Of a stretch of DNA of 32,831 nucleotides, positions 1 through 8,676 are shown piece after piece. This DNA is from Chitinophagaceae bacterium. Its GTDB lineage: Bacteria > Bacteroidota > Bacteroidia > Chitinophagales > Chitinophagaceae. Positions within the stretch are counted from its first letter, which is position 1; each line of letters starts with the position of its first letter. The stretch lies in contig JAICGN010000041.1 of the NCBI GenBank assembly GCA_025923075.1, positions 1-32,831 of the forward strand, given 5' to 3'. The notes beneath the pieces were generated by a model. The model made no database searches. It was given only the letters and a program-made list of their open reading frames with translations, and was not told the DNA's origin. Made by a program: the position numbers and the translations under genes.

Positions 1-114
1 CACCTGATGGCGGAAGTTGCCAATATTGCCGGCGGTTTGGTTTGTGAAGAAGTGGGAACCGCAGCGGTGGACAGGGAGAAACTTTTAAGGGAATGTGAAT
101 TGCTCCTCTCCTGA
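1..114 (+). CDS. C-terminal fragment of an unidentified protein
   Basis: Frame 1 is open from the window edge to the TGA at 112-114 and gives 37 residues beginning HLMAEVANIAGG. There are no stops, and the next gene starts 29 bases downstream on the same strand, so this is probably the end of a real gene in one transcription unit with the isoaspartyl peptidase. The fragment is too short for me to recognise a family. The stop codon is followed directly by ACCCCCAAACC, a degenerate copy of the ACCCCC-type intergenic repeat that recurs in this window. Confidence 0.55.
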   Translation, partial: HLMAEVANIAGGLVCEEVGTAAVDREKLLRECELLLS

Positions 115-143
115 ACCCCCAAACCTCTAAAGTTAATTTTTAA

Positions 144-1079
144 ATGAAAAAATACACAATAGCAGTTCATGGAGGTGCGGGGACGATTTCGAAAAAGAAT
201 ATGACTCCTGAAAAGGAGGCTGCTTATTTGAAAGCATTGAATGATGCAATAGCCACCGGATATAGTGTGCTGGAAAAAAAAGGCTATGCATTGGATGCGG
301 TGAAGGCTGCCGTGATCGAATTGGAAAATAATATTTTGTTCAATGCAGGAAAGGGTTCTGTTTTTACAAATACCTGTACTCATGAAATGGACGCTTCGAT
401 AATGGATGGGAGAAATTTAGATGCAGGAGCCGTTGCTGCAGTCAAAAATATTCGTAATCCAATTGAATTGGCGTACACGGTAATGAAAAAAAGTGAGCAC
501 GTTTTTTTAATTGGACATGGAGCTGAAGAGTTTGCGAAACAAAATGGAATTGCGTTTGAACCTGATGAATATTTCTTTTCTGAATTCAGGTACAAACAAC
601 TGCTTAAAACAAAAAAGGCGAATGAGACAGCCTTAGATCATAATGTAGATACAGATGATAAAAAATTTGGTACAGTCGGAGCTGTTGCTTGTGATGCGAA
701 TGGAAATGTTGCTGCTGCTACAAGTACAGGAGGAATGACCAATAAACAATTTGGCCGGGTAGGGGATAGTCCAATCATTGGTATCGGTACTTATGCAAAT
801 AATAAAACCTGTGCTATCAGTTGTACCGGTCATGGTGAACCTTTTTTAAAAGCAGTTGCAGCTTACGATGTAAGTTGTTTAATGGAGTATAAAGAGCTGT
901 CATTGGAAGAAGCAATGAATATTGTAGTGATGGATAAATTAATGAAGATCGATGGGGAAGGTGGAATGGTCGGTGTTGATGCTAATGGAAATGCTTCGCT
1001 TATTTTTAATTCGGAAGGGATGTATCGGGGTGTAAAAAGTAGTGACGGAAGGAGTGAGCTAGCAATATATAAACAGTGA
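144..1079 (+). CDS. Isoaspartyl peptidase / plant-type L-asparaginase (Ntn hydrolase)
   Basis: This 311-residue protein belongs to the asparaginase_2 family, which cleaves isoaspartyl dipeptides and L-asparagine after self-cleavage into alpha and beta subunits. The sequence shows HGGAGTI near residue 9, MDASIMDG around 82-89 and GTVGAVA with T177 as the expected N-terminal nucleophile of the beta subunit. It also has TSTGGMTNK around 193-201 and TGHGE around 228-232, which shape the substrate pocket. There is no signal peptide, so it should act in the cytoplasm. Length fits the family. The ATG at 144 is the only sensible start; no Shine-Dalgarno is visible. A second Ntn hydrolase of the glycosylasparaginase branch lies at 11287-12312 and differs by carrying an export signal. 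Confidence 0.93.
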   Translation: MKKYTIAVHGGAGTISKKNMTPEKEAAYLKALNDAIATGYSVLEKKGYALDAVKAAVIELENNILFNAGKGSVFTNTCTHEMDASIMDGRNLDAGAVAAVKNIRNPIELAYTVMKKSEHVFLIGHGAEEFAKQNGIAFEPDEYFFSEFRYKQLLKTKKANETALDHNVDTDDKKFGTVGAVACDANGNVAAATSTGGMTNKQFGRVGDSPIIGIGTYANNKTCAISCTGHGEPFLKAVAAYDVSCLMEYKELSLEEAMNIVVMDKLMKIDGEGGMVGVDANGNASLIFNSEGMYRGVKSSDGRSELAIYKQ

Positions 1080-1107
1080 TGAATTAAAACCTTGAGGAAA
1101 GAGCATT

Positions 1108-1310
1108 TTTGTCCACCCCCATTTGAGAATTTCTGCTGATGGGAGATCCGGCCCCCGCCAGCGGGGGATATTATACATTCCTCTATTTCGAAGAGCGAAG
1201 CATGTCTTTTTTACTTTAATCAAATAGTATCGAAAATTATGATGCTCATTATCCCCCGCTGGCGGGCGAAGCGCTTGGATTGTAATACTTTTCAACCGGG
1301 GGTGGACAAA
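1108..1310. repeat. 203-bp element with 13-bp terminal inverted repeats (MITE-like)
   Basis: TTTGTCCACCCCC at 1108-1120 is exactly inverted as GGGGGTGGACAAA at 1298-1310. Nested inside is a second inverted pair: CCGCCAGCGGGGGATA at 1155-1170 and its complement at 1250-1265. The left inner copy is itself a hairpin (CCCCCGC-CA-GCGGGGG, 1152-1167). I see no convincing gene inside. It fills about half of the 403-bp gap between the isoaspartyl peptidase and the convergent nagB fusion, so it may also act as a bidirectional terminator. I could not identify a target-site duplication. Confidence 0.7.
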
Positions 1311-1334
1311 GCTAATTAGACTTGATGTAGTTGA

Positions 1335-1386
1335 ACGGAGCGTCGCAACTTAGTTCAATAGTAGTAATTAAGTGGCCACATAATAT
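1335..1386 (+). repeat. Copy 1 of the GACGCAAC-core intergenic repeat
   Basis: The segment GCGTCGCAACTTAG followed by AGTAGTAATTAAGTGG and ACATAAT closely matches the minus strand of 21343-21396, where the same order reads GACGCAACA, AGTAGCAATTAAGTGG and ACATAAT. The shared 16-mer differs at one base. The related core also occurs at about 3538-3598, 10405-10490 and 16983-17040. Function is unknown. Confidence 0.55.
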
Positions 1387-1390
1387 ATAT

Positions 1391-1470
1391 TGAGATTTCT
1401 CTCCCGATAAATCGGGATCGGAATGACAATACGCTAAAACAATTCACCATTCACCTCCCGATAGCTATCG
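1391..1470. repeat. Short palindromes downstream of nagB (TCCCGAT and CGATAGCTATCG types)
   Basis: TCCCGATAAATCGGGA at 1402-1417 is a perfect 7-bp-arm hairpin set between GAGATTTCTC and GGAATGACA. CGATAGCTATCG at 1459-1470 is a perfect 12-bp palindrome preceded by TCC. A related TCCCGACAGCTATCGGGA lies at 9594-9611. They look like small dispersed palindromic repeats and may help terminate the convergent transcripts. Confidence 0.6.
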
Positions 1471-1482
1471 AAAGACCATTCG

Positions 1483-3390
1483 CTAATAATGCCATCTAAC
1501 AAATGCTTCCATCGCGGCATAGTGGGTAAGACCAAGATCGGCGTAAAGATTTGCCGTGGCTTCATTTCGTTCTTCGGCACGTTGCCAGAATTCCCTGGAA
1601 TCGCTTCCCTGGAAGGGCACCATATCTTTTTGTGATTGATGTATAAAAATGCCAAACCGTTTTTTCATTACCTGGTCAGGGCTCATAGGTATCGCCATTT
1701 CGATCTCTTCGATGTTCCATTCCTGCCATGCGCCTTTGTACAGCCAGAGCCAGCAATCATGGATCCATGGGTCGCCAGCAGCTTTTATTCTTCTTAGTGA
1801 TTCGACTACAACATTGAAACATACAATATGCGTTCCATGAGGATCTGCAAAATCTCCGGCACAATAAACCTGGTGCGGCTTTACTTCTCTTAACAGGTCC
1901 ACCGTTAGTTTTACATCCTTTTCACTCATCGGTTTTTTCTCAATTGAACCAGTTTCATAAAAAGGAAGATTCTGAAAATGGATATTTTCATCTTTGATAC
2001 CGACATACCGACAAGTTGCTTTTGCCTCGCATCTTCTTATCAAGCCTTTGATCGCCCGGATGGCTGGTGTATCAGTTTGGTTAGCTTTTTTACGGGCAAT
2101 AAATTTTCTTGCATCGTCTAAGATCTTTCCGGACGTCTTTGTATCTATACCGGCAATCTCTTCAAAGCCTACAGCGAAATCAAGAAACCTGGTAACGAAT
2201 TCATCCGTGACAGCAATATTACCACTGGTTTGATAGGCTACATGCACGTCATTACCTTGCTCATGCAAACGCTGAAACGTGCCCCCCATGCTTATTATAT
2301 CATCATCAGGATGAGGGGAGAAGATCATACAACGTTTTGGATAAGGTTCACTACGTTCGGGATGCTCCGGAATATTTGCGTTAGGCTTTCCCGCGGGCCA
2401 TCCGGTAATCGTATCACGCAGCATGTAATAAACCTTCAGATTTATTTCATAAGCATCGCCTTCTTCAACAAGCAAGTCACTTAATCCGTATTCATTATAA
2501 TCGCTGTTGGTTAAACTTAAAACTGGTTTCTTGAGTTTCAATGCCATATTCACGACAGCTTTCTTGATCATCTTTGGCGTCCAGTCACAGTCACCAGTGA
2601 GCCAGGGTGATTTAAATCTGGTGAGTTCAGAAGCAGCGGCCTCATCGATCACGAAAGTTACATCGTCATGATTTTGCAAAAGTGATGCAGGTACGTGTTC
2701 GGTATCATCATCCTCAACCGATTTTTTTATTACAGCAGCTTTGCCCGGTCCCCACGCCATCAGGATGATCTTTTTTGCTTTCATTATTTCACCTATCCCC
2801 AAAGTAATAGCAAGCCGCGGTACTTCAGAAATATTTGCAAACTCATAAGCATTCGCAATTCGTGTTGAGTTGTCAAGTGTGATCAATCTTGTTTTTGAAT
2901 AAATGCCAGAACCGGGCTCATTAAATCCGATATGTCCATTGTTACCAATACCCAGGATCTGCAGATCGATACCACCTGCATCCTGTATCATTTTTTCATA
3001 CTGCCTGCAATGTTCTTTGATCTCCTCTTTTTTTATTTCTCCATTTGCGATATGGGTGTTTTTGGGATCGATATCAATATGATTAAAAAGATTAACCCGC
3101 ATGAAACGATTATAACTTTGCAAGGCGTCGTTATTGATAGGATAATATTCATCAAGATTAAATGTGATGACGTTTTTGAAACTAAGTTTTTCTTCTTTGT
3201 GTAATCTGACCAGTTCAGCGTATAAGGTTTTAGGAGTAGAACCAGTTGCAAGACCGAGAACAACTTTTTCTTTTTTCTTTTGCTTTTCACGAATGAGATC
3301 TGCAATTTGCTTTGCAACTGCTTTGGAACCAGCTTTAAGATCAGGATAGATTTTTACAGGAATCTTTTCAAATGAATCAACCATATTCAT
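1483..3390 (-). CDS. nagB: Glucosamine-6-phosphate deaminase fused to a PIG-L deacetylase-like domain
   Basis: This 635-residue protein has two modules. Residues about 10-265 are a NagB/GlcN6P deaminase domain, which converts glucosamine-6-phosphate to fructose-6-phosphate and ammonia. It carries LATGSTP (47-53), the acidic NLDEYYP (78-84) and GIGNNGHIGFNEPGS (147-161). Residues about 350-530 resemble the PIG-L/LmbE zinc deacetylase family, with SPHPDDD (358-364) and DPHGTH (516-521) as likely metal-site motifs. The fusion is common in Bacteroidota; the job of the second domain is not established, although deacetylation of GlcNAc-6-P would fit. Two starts are possible (Met1 or Met3). There is no signal peptide. 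It is next to the secreted GH20 hexosaminidase, which supports a role in GlcNAc catabolism. Confidence 0.93.
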   Translation of the reverse strand: MNMVDSFEKIPVKIYPDLKAGSKAVAKQIADLIREKQKKKEKVVLGLATGSTPKTLYAELVRLHKEEKLSFKNVITFNLDEYYPINNDALQSYNRFMRVNLFNHIDIDPKNTHIANGEIKKEEIKEHCRQYEKMIQDAGGIDLQILGIGNNGHIGFNEPGSGIYSKTRLITLDNSTRIANAYEFANISEVPRLAITLGIGEIMKAKKIILMAWGPGKAAVIKKSVEDDDTEHVPASLLQNHDDVTFVIDEAAASELTRFKSPWLTGDCDWTPKMIKKAVVNMALKLKKPVLSLTNSDYNEYGLSDLLVEEGDAYEINLKVYYMLRDTITGWPAGKPNANIPEHPERSEPYPKRCMIFSPHPDDDIISMGGTFQRLHEQGNDVHVAYQTSGNIAVTDEFVTRFLDFAVGFEEIAGIDTKTSGKILDDARKFIARKKANQTDTPAIRAIKGLIRRCEAKATCRYVGIKDENIHFQNLPFYETGSIEKKPMSEKDVKLTVDLLREVKPHQVYCAGDFADPHGTHIVCFNVVVESLRRIKAAGDPWIHDCWLWLYKGAWQEWNIEEIEMAIPMSPDQVMKKRFGIFIHQSQKDMVPFQGSDSREFWQRAEERNEATANLYADLGLTHYAAMEAFVRWHY

Positions 3391-3423
3391 GTTGGCAAGG
3401 GGTTTAAGCGAAAATAAAGAAAA

Positions 3424-3717
3424 ACCCCCTGTCCTCCGCCTCCGGGGGAGAGACTTAGAAACCCTCTGGCTCGCTAAAGGGAGAACTTAAGATTAGAAAC
3501 AGATGATTTTTCGTGAGTTCTTAATAGTGGTAGTTGAATGATTGTGTTACCAGCTTTAGTGATAGCATTGTGCTTCTGTTGCACAGTTTACCCTGACACC
3601 GAGCTTTTCGAAGTGGTAGGGCACACTTCAACGTTCTGTTCGCTAATCAATAATTTCAAAAAATAACTCTTTTATGATTATAAGGTTTAAAAGCCCCCTT
3701 TAGGGGGTTGGGGGGTT
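3424..3717 (-). repeat. Composite repeat spacer between GH20 and nagB (copy R3)
   Basis: This spacer is almost wholly repeat. Its right end carries CCCCCTTTAGGGGG (3694-3707) followed by GGGGGG; its left end carries AACCCCCTGTCC, a GC hairpin and GACTTAG (to 3457). Read on the minus strand it contains GCAACAGAAGC and then GGTAACACAATCATTCAA, the same order as in 10405-10490 on the plus strand, followed by AAGAACT. A degenerate second terminus (CTTAAGTTCTCCC type) lies just inside the left end. GAAGTG...CACTTC (3610-3629) is a further small inverted repeat. The element overlaps the 3' end of the GH20 gene and separates two same-strand genes by 309 bases. Confidence 0.65.
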
Positions 3718-6075
3718 AATTTCTATCTCGTCAACAAATAACCATGCTTTGCTGCTTTCGCCAGGATTACCGGCCGGAATTTTACCCCAGTTTTTCACAA
3801 CTATTTTTACGTAACGAGTGTTTGTGCTATTGAACGCAACCTTCATTGTTCCTGTTTCAAGTCCTTTTACTTTTACAATAAAATCATCAGTAAGACCGAC
3901 GGAGGTAAAATCAGATCCATTGTCCGAGACAAAAACTTCCACGCTTTGTGGCTGCCATATCCAGCTCCCTGGTTCTCTTAAGCAATGAACAACAACATTA
4001 GAAATCGTTTCTTTTTTGCCAAGATCGATCACTGCCCCGCAATCAGCGCCGGAGAACCCAAGAAACTGTTTGCTCTTGGTCAGCCCTTTTTCATTTTGAA
4101 TGCCATTTACTAATGTAAATGCGCCGTCACCCTTATAAGTGCTTGATGGTTGCGAGGTAAGCGTTATTTTTTTACCCGTCGCTTTATTGAATAATATATT
4201 TTGTGAGATTGGATTGCTGATGGCTTTTCCATTTATCCTTGAAATGGCCGCAACCAATTGGGTTGATTTCGCCAGCAAGGGCGCGGTATAATTTACTCCT
4301 TCATCAAATTTTAGTTCATATGGTCTGCCTGCAAAATGTGTAATCGTTCTTATTTCGGCCGATGGATATTTTGTTTCTAATTTCCATAATACTCCATCAA
4401 AATTTTCTGTCGGTATTACAGTTGCCTTAAGATCATAGTAAGCTTTGCTGTAATTTGCTTTCCAAAGATTGTAGCGTTTGAATTGCACTTGTAATTTTTT
4501 TTCAAAGTCGCTCCAGCTTCTTTTTTCTTTTGGGCTCCACAGTACTTCACTTAAGGCACTAAGCCGTGGAAATAACATATATTCCACGATGCCCGTGTTA
4601 TTCATATATTCTGTCCATACATTGCCCTGTGCACCCAGGACATAGCTTGCTTTTTCGTCGTCTAGTGCTTTGGGAACTGGTTCGTAACTATAAACCTTTT
4701 CGAGAGGGAGATACCCTCCAAAAACAAGACTGTCTTCATTTTCTGCCTGAGAAAGATTCAGATAAACATTATCCAGCGGGGTCATGATCACTTTATGTTT
4801 TTGTTTGGCTGCTTCAATGCCACCAGCTTCGCCTTGCCAACTCATCACAATAGCGTTGGGTGCAAGCCCACCTTCCAATATTTCATCCCATCCAATTAAT
4901 GTTTTGCCTTTGCCATTTATATATTTTTCCATCCGTCGTATAAAATAGCTTTGTAACTCATGTTCGTCTTTCAGATTATTATCTTTTATTTTTTTCTGAC
5001 AATTTGGACAACGTTTCCAGTTTGTTTTCGGACATTCATCACCACCCACATGGATATATTTTCCGGGAAATAAGGTTGCGACCTCATCAATTACATCCTG
5101 TAAAAGTTTAAATGTTTCTTCTTTGCCTGCACAAAAAACATCATCGAAAACTCCCCAGGTTTGTTGTACCTGTTTACCGGTCGAATCACCACTCCATATG
5201 CAGTTTTTGGGAAAATAATTTTTTGTGGGCTCCCGGGGAAAGCAACTTAAGGATGGATAAGCTGCAATAGCAGCGCTTCCGTGACCGGGCATTTCAATCT
5301 CGGGGACGATAGTAATATATCGATCAGCCGCATATTTTACGATCTCTTTTATTTGTTCTTGTGTATAAAAACCACCGTGTTTTTTATTATCATTACCACG
5401 GCCGGGATAACGGCCAATGATCGTTCCATTTCTCCAGGCACCAACTTGTGTAAGCCTGGGATATTTTTTTATTTCAATTCGCCAACCCTGGTCTTCTGTT
5501 AAATGCCAATGGAAAAAATTCATTTTATGATAGGCGATATAATCGATATATTTTTTTATAAAGTCTAATGGCATGAAATGACGACCGACATCAAGATGCA
5601 GACCGCGGTATTCAAACCGGGGATAATCTTTAATTGTTACATAAGGAAGTTGGATTAGATTGTTTGAAACATGGGGCGGCAACATTTGAATGAGGGTTTG
5701 AAAGCCATAAAATAGCCCAAGAGTGTCACCTCTTATAGTAATTCCCTTTTTATCGATTAGCAATTCATATGTGCCTTTTGTGGGAAAATAATTTTCGCTA
5801 TAGTCAATAAATATTTCGGCCGGGAAACCATAACTATGTTCAGTACCTTCCTTGAATTCGGTAATGTCGTAAAACTCTTTTAAATAATCTTTAAAGAATT
5901 TAACTCCATGGTTACCTGGAACTGCTGCATTGTATATAATACCAACTGGTTGTTTAAATGCAAAATAGCCATTCCCAACGTTCATCTCAGCAGGCAGCGG
6001 AATGATATCTACCTGTGAATAAATAACTGACGTAAATGCAAGACTAATCATCAGGGCCATTGTTCTCATTGACAA
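3700..6075 (-). CDS. Secreted GH20 beta-N-acetylhexosaminidase with C-terminal F5/8-type domain
   Basis: This 791-residue exo-enzyme removes terminal beta-linked GlcNAc/GalNAc from glycans or chitooligosaccharides. Residues 1-20 form a signal peptide (cleavage near YSQ), so it acts in the periplasm or outside the cell. Residues about 22-150 fit the GH20 N-terminal domain, and the catalytic TIM barrel begins at YRGLHLDVGRHF (156-167). HWHLTEDQGWRIE (189-201), PEIEMPGHG (258-266) and HVGGDE with the catalytic pair D346-E347 are intact. Residues about 650-785 look like a galactose-binding/F5-8 type C domain. The final residues NPPTP and the stop codon are encoded by the adjacent palindromic repeat, so the original stop may have been displaced. 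It lies upstream of nagB on the same strand, giving hydrolysis followed by amino-sugar catabolism. Confidence 0.95.
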   Translation of the reverse strand: MSMRTMALMISLAFTSVIYSQVDIIPLPAEMNVGNGYFAFKQPVGIIYNAAVPGNHGVKFFKDYLKEFYDITEFKEGTEHSYGFPAEIFIDYSENYFPTKGTYELLIDKKGITIRGDTLGLFYGFQTLIQMLPPHVSNNLIQLPYVTIKDYPRFEYRGLHLDVGRHFMPLDFIKKYIDYIAYHKMNFFHWHLTEDQGWRIEIKKYPRLTQVGAWRNGTIIGRYPGRGNDNKKHGGFYTQEQIKEIVKYAADRYITIVPEIEMPGHGSAAIAAYPSLSCFPREPTKNYFPKNCIWSGDSTGKQVQQTWGVFDDVFCAGKEETFKLLQDVIDEVATLFPGKYIHVGGDECPKTNWKRCPNCQKKIKDNNLKDEHELQSYFIRRMEKYINGKGKTLIGWDEILEGGLAPNAIVMSWQGEAGGIEAAKQKHKVIMTPLDNVYLNLSQAENEDSLVFGGYLPLEKVYSYEPVPKALDDEKASYVLGAQGNVWTEYMNNTGIVEYMLFPRLSALSEVLWSPKEKRSWSDFEKKLQVQFKRYNLWKANYSKAYYDLKATVIPTENFDGVLWKLETKYPSAEIRTITHFAGRPYELKFDEGVNYTAPLLAKSTQLVAAISRINGKAISNPISQNILFNKATGKKITLTSQPSSTYKGDGAFTLVNGIQNEKGLTKSKQFLGFSGADCGAVIDLGKKETISNVVVHCLREPGSWIWQPQSVEVFVSDNGSDFTSVGLTDDFIVKVKGLETGTMKVAFNSTNTRYVKIVVKNWGKIPAGNPGESSKAWLFVDEIEINPPTP

Positions 6076-6143
6076 TATTTTTTACAAGTGTACAAAAAAG
6101 CGTGCTTTTAAAGAGTGAACAGGCAGTATTTTAAGCAAACGCT

Positions 6144-8039
6144 TTACTTCATCACCGGCAGAATGATATTGCTGCTGTTCGTCGCATCATGATGTAATCT
6201 AATTGTCGCTTTTTGAAAGTCTGTAATATCAGCTTCATAAATATTTACAAACTTCTGCGGGTTGCGGTCTGCTAAAGGAAACCAACTGCTTTGAATCTGA
6301 ATCATTAGCCGGTGGCCTTTTTTAAATGTATGCGCTACATCAGGCAGATCAAATTTTACTCTTTCAGTTTTATTCGGAGTAAAAGGAGAAGGGGTTTCAA
6401 AACTATTCCTGAATTTACCCCTCATGATCTCACCACGTACCAGCATTTGATAGCCTCCCATTGGATAGGCCTCGCGGGCTCCGCTGCCCCCCGAAGGCGG
6501 GTTCATGGAAGAGCCCGGATATTGAAAGTCATCGGGAAATACATCAATTAATTTAACTACAAAATCAGCATCGGTTCCGGTAATGCTTACCAATAGATCT
6601 GCAACGATTGGTCCGGCAAGAGTCAGATCTTCTTTCAATACCTCGGTTTGAAAGGTCAGTACATCTGTTCTTCTTGAAGCAAAACGCTGATCATCGTTCA
6701 TATAAGAGGTCGTACGATCGAAATGAACATCTTCGGTGTAAGGCACAGGATGTGCAGGATCACTGACGTATTCGCTTGCACTTTTTGCGGCAGCTGGTTT
6801 ATTCCATGATAGACTTCCATTTGGTTGAAAATACATTGGCCTGTTTGAGGCATCAGCCGGCGGCCATTGATCAAAATTCTTCCATTTATTTTCCCCCGTA
6901 ATGAAAATTGTTGCTTCAGATAATTTAGGATCAGCGCCCTTGCCTTTCAGATAATAATTAAAAAAGGGAATTTCAATATTGTTTTGATACCATAAAGCAG
7001 TTGCAGCACCAAAACGAATATTGCCCAGGAAAGAGCCATCCCTTGATCCCCACTGACCATGACTCCATGGTCCCATGACGATCTTATTACTTATGCCCGG
7101 ATTTTGTTTTTCGATTGCCTTATATAGATTCCATGCACCGTAACAATCTTCCGCATCAAACAAACCGCCAACCGTAAGCATTGCAGGTTTAATATTATAC
7201 ATAGCCCTGCGGGCATCTCTTGCCTTCCACCAGTCATCATAGTTAGGATGCTTGTACATTTCATGCCAGAATTTGATGCTGTCACCAATCATCTTTGCAA
7301 GATTTTTCAAGGTTCCCGCCCGCAAATAGAATTCATAGTTATCCCTGATCTTAAAATCAAATCCTGTTGGTCCGACTGTGGTCGGCTTAGGTCTTGGCTT
7401 ACCAAAACCAGAATAAAAACTAAAACCATCCATTTGAAAAAATGCACCATTATGATGGAAGTCATCGCCTAAAAACCATTCGGTAACGGGCGCCTGCGGA
7501 CTTACTGCTTTCAAAGCAGGATGACCTGATGCGGCTACCATTGTAGCATAGAACCCGGGATAGGAAATTCCAAATGCTCCCACGTTGCCATTATTATTGG
7601 GTAAATTTTTTAGCAGCCAGTCTATAGCATCATAAGTATCGCTGGCTTCATCAATATCATTATTCGTTTTTTTGTCTTTTATAAATGGGCGAACGTCCAC
7701 AAACTCTCCTTCACTCATCCATCTTCCTCGTACGTCCTGTATAACCATGATATAGTTCTCACGACAATAATATTTCCAGTGGCTGCCTGTCAATCGACCA
7801 GAAAAATCAGCACCATATGGAGCACAGGAATAAGGAGTACGCACCATTAGTATCGGATGTTTTTCACTCATGTCTTTTGGTGAATAAATAGCAGTAAAGA
7901 GCTTTATACCATCCCTCATCGGGATGTAAGTTTCCTGCTTAGTATAATTTTCACGAATCCAGGCGCTGTCCTGGTCTGTTTGTGCAGTCGTAAATAGGAA
8001 AGAAAATAAAAACGAAAAAAGAGGCAGTTTGCGGAGCAT
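6144..8039 (-). CDS. Secreted CocE/NonD-type hydrolase, alpha-amino-acid ester hydrolase-like
   Basis: This 631-residue alpha/beta hydrolase belongs to the peptidase S15/CocE group. A signal peptide covers about residues 1-20 (ending TTAQ). The S15 core starts at PMRDGIKL (40-47); QDVRGRW (101-107) precedes the nucleophile S159 in GISYPG. D295 and H327 (GPWSHGQW) are the likely rest of the triad. Two features match alpha-amino-acid ester hydrolases: GDDFHHNGAF (191-200) and the acidic D295-x-E297-D298, which in that subfamily form the carboxylate cluster that binds the substrate amino group. The C-terminal part (about 400-630) is the X-Pro dipeptidyl peptidase jelly-roll domain. Physiological substrates are probably peptides or amino-acid esters/amides. 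It sits just upstream of GH20 on the same strand and is divergent from the NTF2-like gene. Confidence 0.85.
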   Translation of the reverse strand: MLRKLPLFSFLFSFLFTTAQTDQDSAWIRENYTKQETYIPMRDGIKLFTAIYSPKDMSEKHPILMVRTPYSCAPYGADFSGRLTGSHWKYYCRENYIMVIQDVRGRWMSEGEFVDVRPFIKDKKTNNDIDEASDTYDAIDWLLKNLPNNNGNVGAFGISYPGFYATMVAASGHPALKAVSPQAPVTEWFLGDDFHHNGAFFQMDGFSFYSGFGKPRPKPTTVGPTGFDFKIRDNYEFYLRAGTLKNLAKMIGDSIKFWHEMYKHPNYDDWWKARDARRAMYNIKPAMLTVGGLFDAEDCYGAWNLYKAIEKQNPGISNKIVMGPWSHGQWGSRDGSFLGNIRFGAATALWYQNNIEIPFFNYYLKGKGADPKLSEATIFITGENKWKNFDQWPPADASNRPMYFQPNGSLSWNKPAAAKSASEYVSDPAHPVPYTEDVHFDRTTSYMNDDQRFASRRTDVLTFQTEVLKEDLTLAGPIVADLLVSITGTDADFVVKLIDVFPDDFQYPGSSMNPPSGGSGAREAYPMGGYQMLVRGEIMRGKFRNSFETPSPFTPNKTERVKFDLPDVAHTFKKGHRLMIQIQSSWFPLADRNPQKFVNIYEADITDFQKATIRLHHDATNSSNIILPVMK

Positions 8040-8099
8040 GATGATTTAGATTTGGGTAATAAATTTAGCCATTCTCCACTTACAGCAATCAACTATTTT

Positions 8100-8579
8100 A
8101 TGAATGATAATAAAAAGATCATTGAAAGATTTTATTCTGCTTTTCAAAAGCTGGATTATACAACAATGAATGATTGCTACAGTGATGATATAATTTTCAG
8201 CGATCCTGTTTTTCTTACATTAAAGGGCGATGAAGTGAAATCCATGTGGGAAATGTTATGTAAGAATGCAAAAGACTTTTCTTTGACTTTTTCCGATATT
8301 GAAGATGTGGATGAAGAATATGCAACGTGCAAGTGGGTTGCTAAATATACTTTTTCAAAGACAGGAAGGAAAGTGACAAATAATGTAAAAGCATTTATGC
8401 GGTTTAAAGATGGAAAGATCATTGAACATAGTGATGCTTTCAGGCTTAGCACATGGATCGGCCAGGCACTGGGCGGGAAAGGAGTGTGGTTTGGCTGGAC
8501 CGGATTTATGAAAAGAGCGGTGCAGAAGAATGCAAGAAAAACCCTTTTGAATTTTATGGAAGGGAAAACGAGGGGATAG
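8100..8579 (+). CDS. NTF2-like / SnoaL-fold protein
   Basis: This 159-residue protein fits the NTF2/SnoaL cone fold. It begins with a helix (KKIIERFYSAFQKLDY), followed by a short acidic stretch with SDPVF, and later has conserved beta strands such as VKAFMRFKDGKIIEHSDAF. Members are small enzymes or ligand-binding proteins of varied function, and I cannot name the substrate. I chose the ATG at 8100. An upstream in-frame TTG at 8052 would add 16 unconserved residues and would reach into the divergent promoter region. No signal peptide is seen. Confidence 0.75.
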   Translation: MNDNKKIIERFYSAFQKLDYTTMNDCYSDDIIFSDPVFLTLKGDEVKSMWEMLCKNAKDFSLTFSDIEDVDEEYATCKWVAKYTFSKTGRKVTNNVKAFMRFKDGKIIEHSDAFRLSTWIGQALGGKGVWFGWTGFMKRAVQKNARKTLLNFMEGKTRG

Positions 8580-8589
8580 TAGAAAAAGT

Positions 8590-8664
8590 ATGTAAAGTAT
8601 ATAAAGTAAAAAAAGTATATAAAGTACCTAGCCTCTATATACCTTATATACCCGATATACTTAT
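8590..8664. repeat. GTATATAAA direct repeats with complementary arm between convergent genes
   Basis: The 97-bp gap between two convergent genes carries near-tandem GTATGTAAA, GTATATAAA and GTATATAAA units, followed by TATATACC, TATATACCC and GATATAC, which are partly complementary. The stretch could fold into an AT-rich stem and act as a bidirectional terminator. There is no GC-rich intrinsic terminator here. Confidence 0.5.
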
Positions 8665-8676
8665 TTACTTGTTTAC

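Noticed and set aside
1059-1295. Minus-strand open frame of 78 codons
   Set aside because: It lies over the 203-bp inverted-repeat element, and its sequence (RWRGPDLPSA and similar) is translated repeat.
1483-3390. Asn in NagB motif GIGNNGHIGFNEP where E. coli has Asp
   Set aside because: I recall Asn at this place in other active deaminases such as Bacillus types, so I do not count it as a defect.
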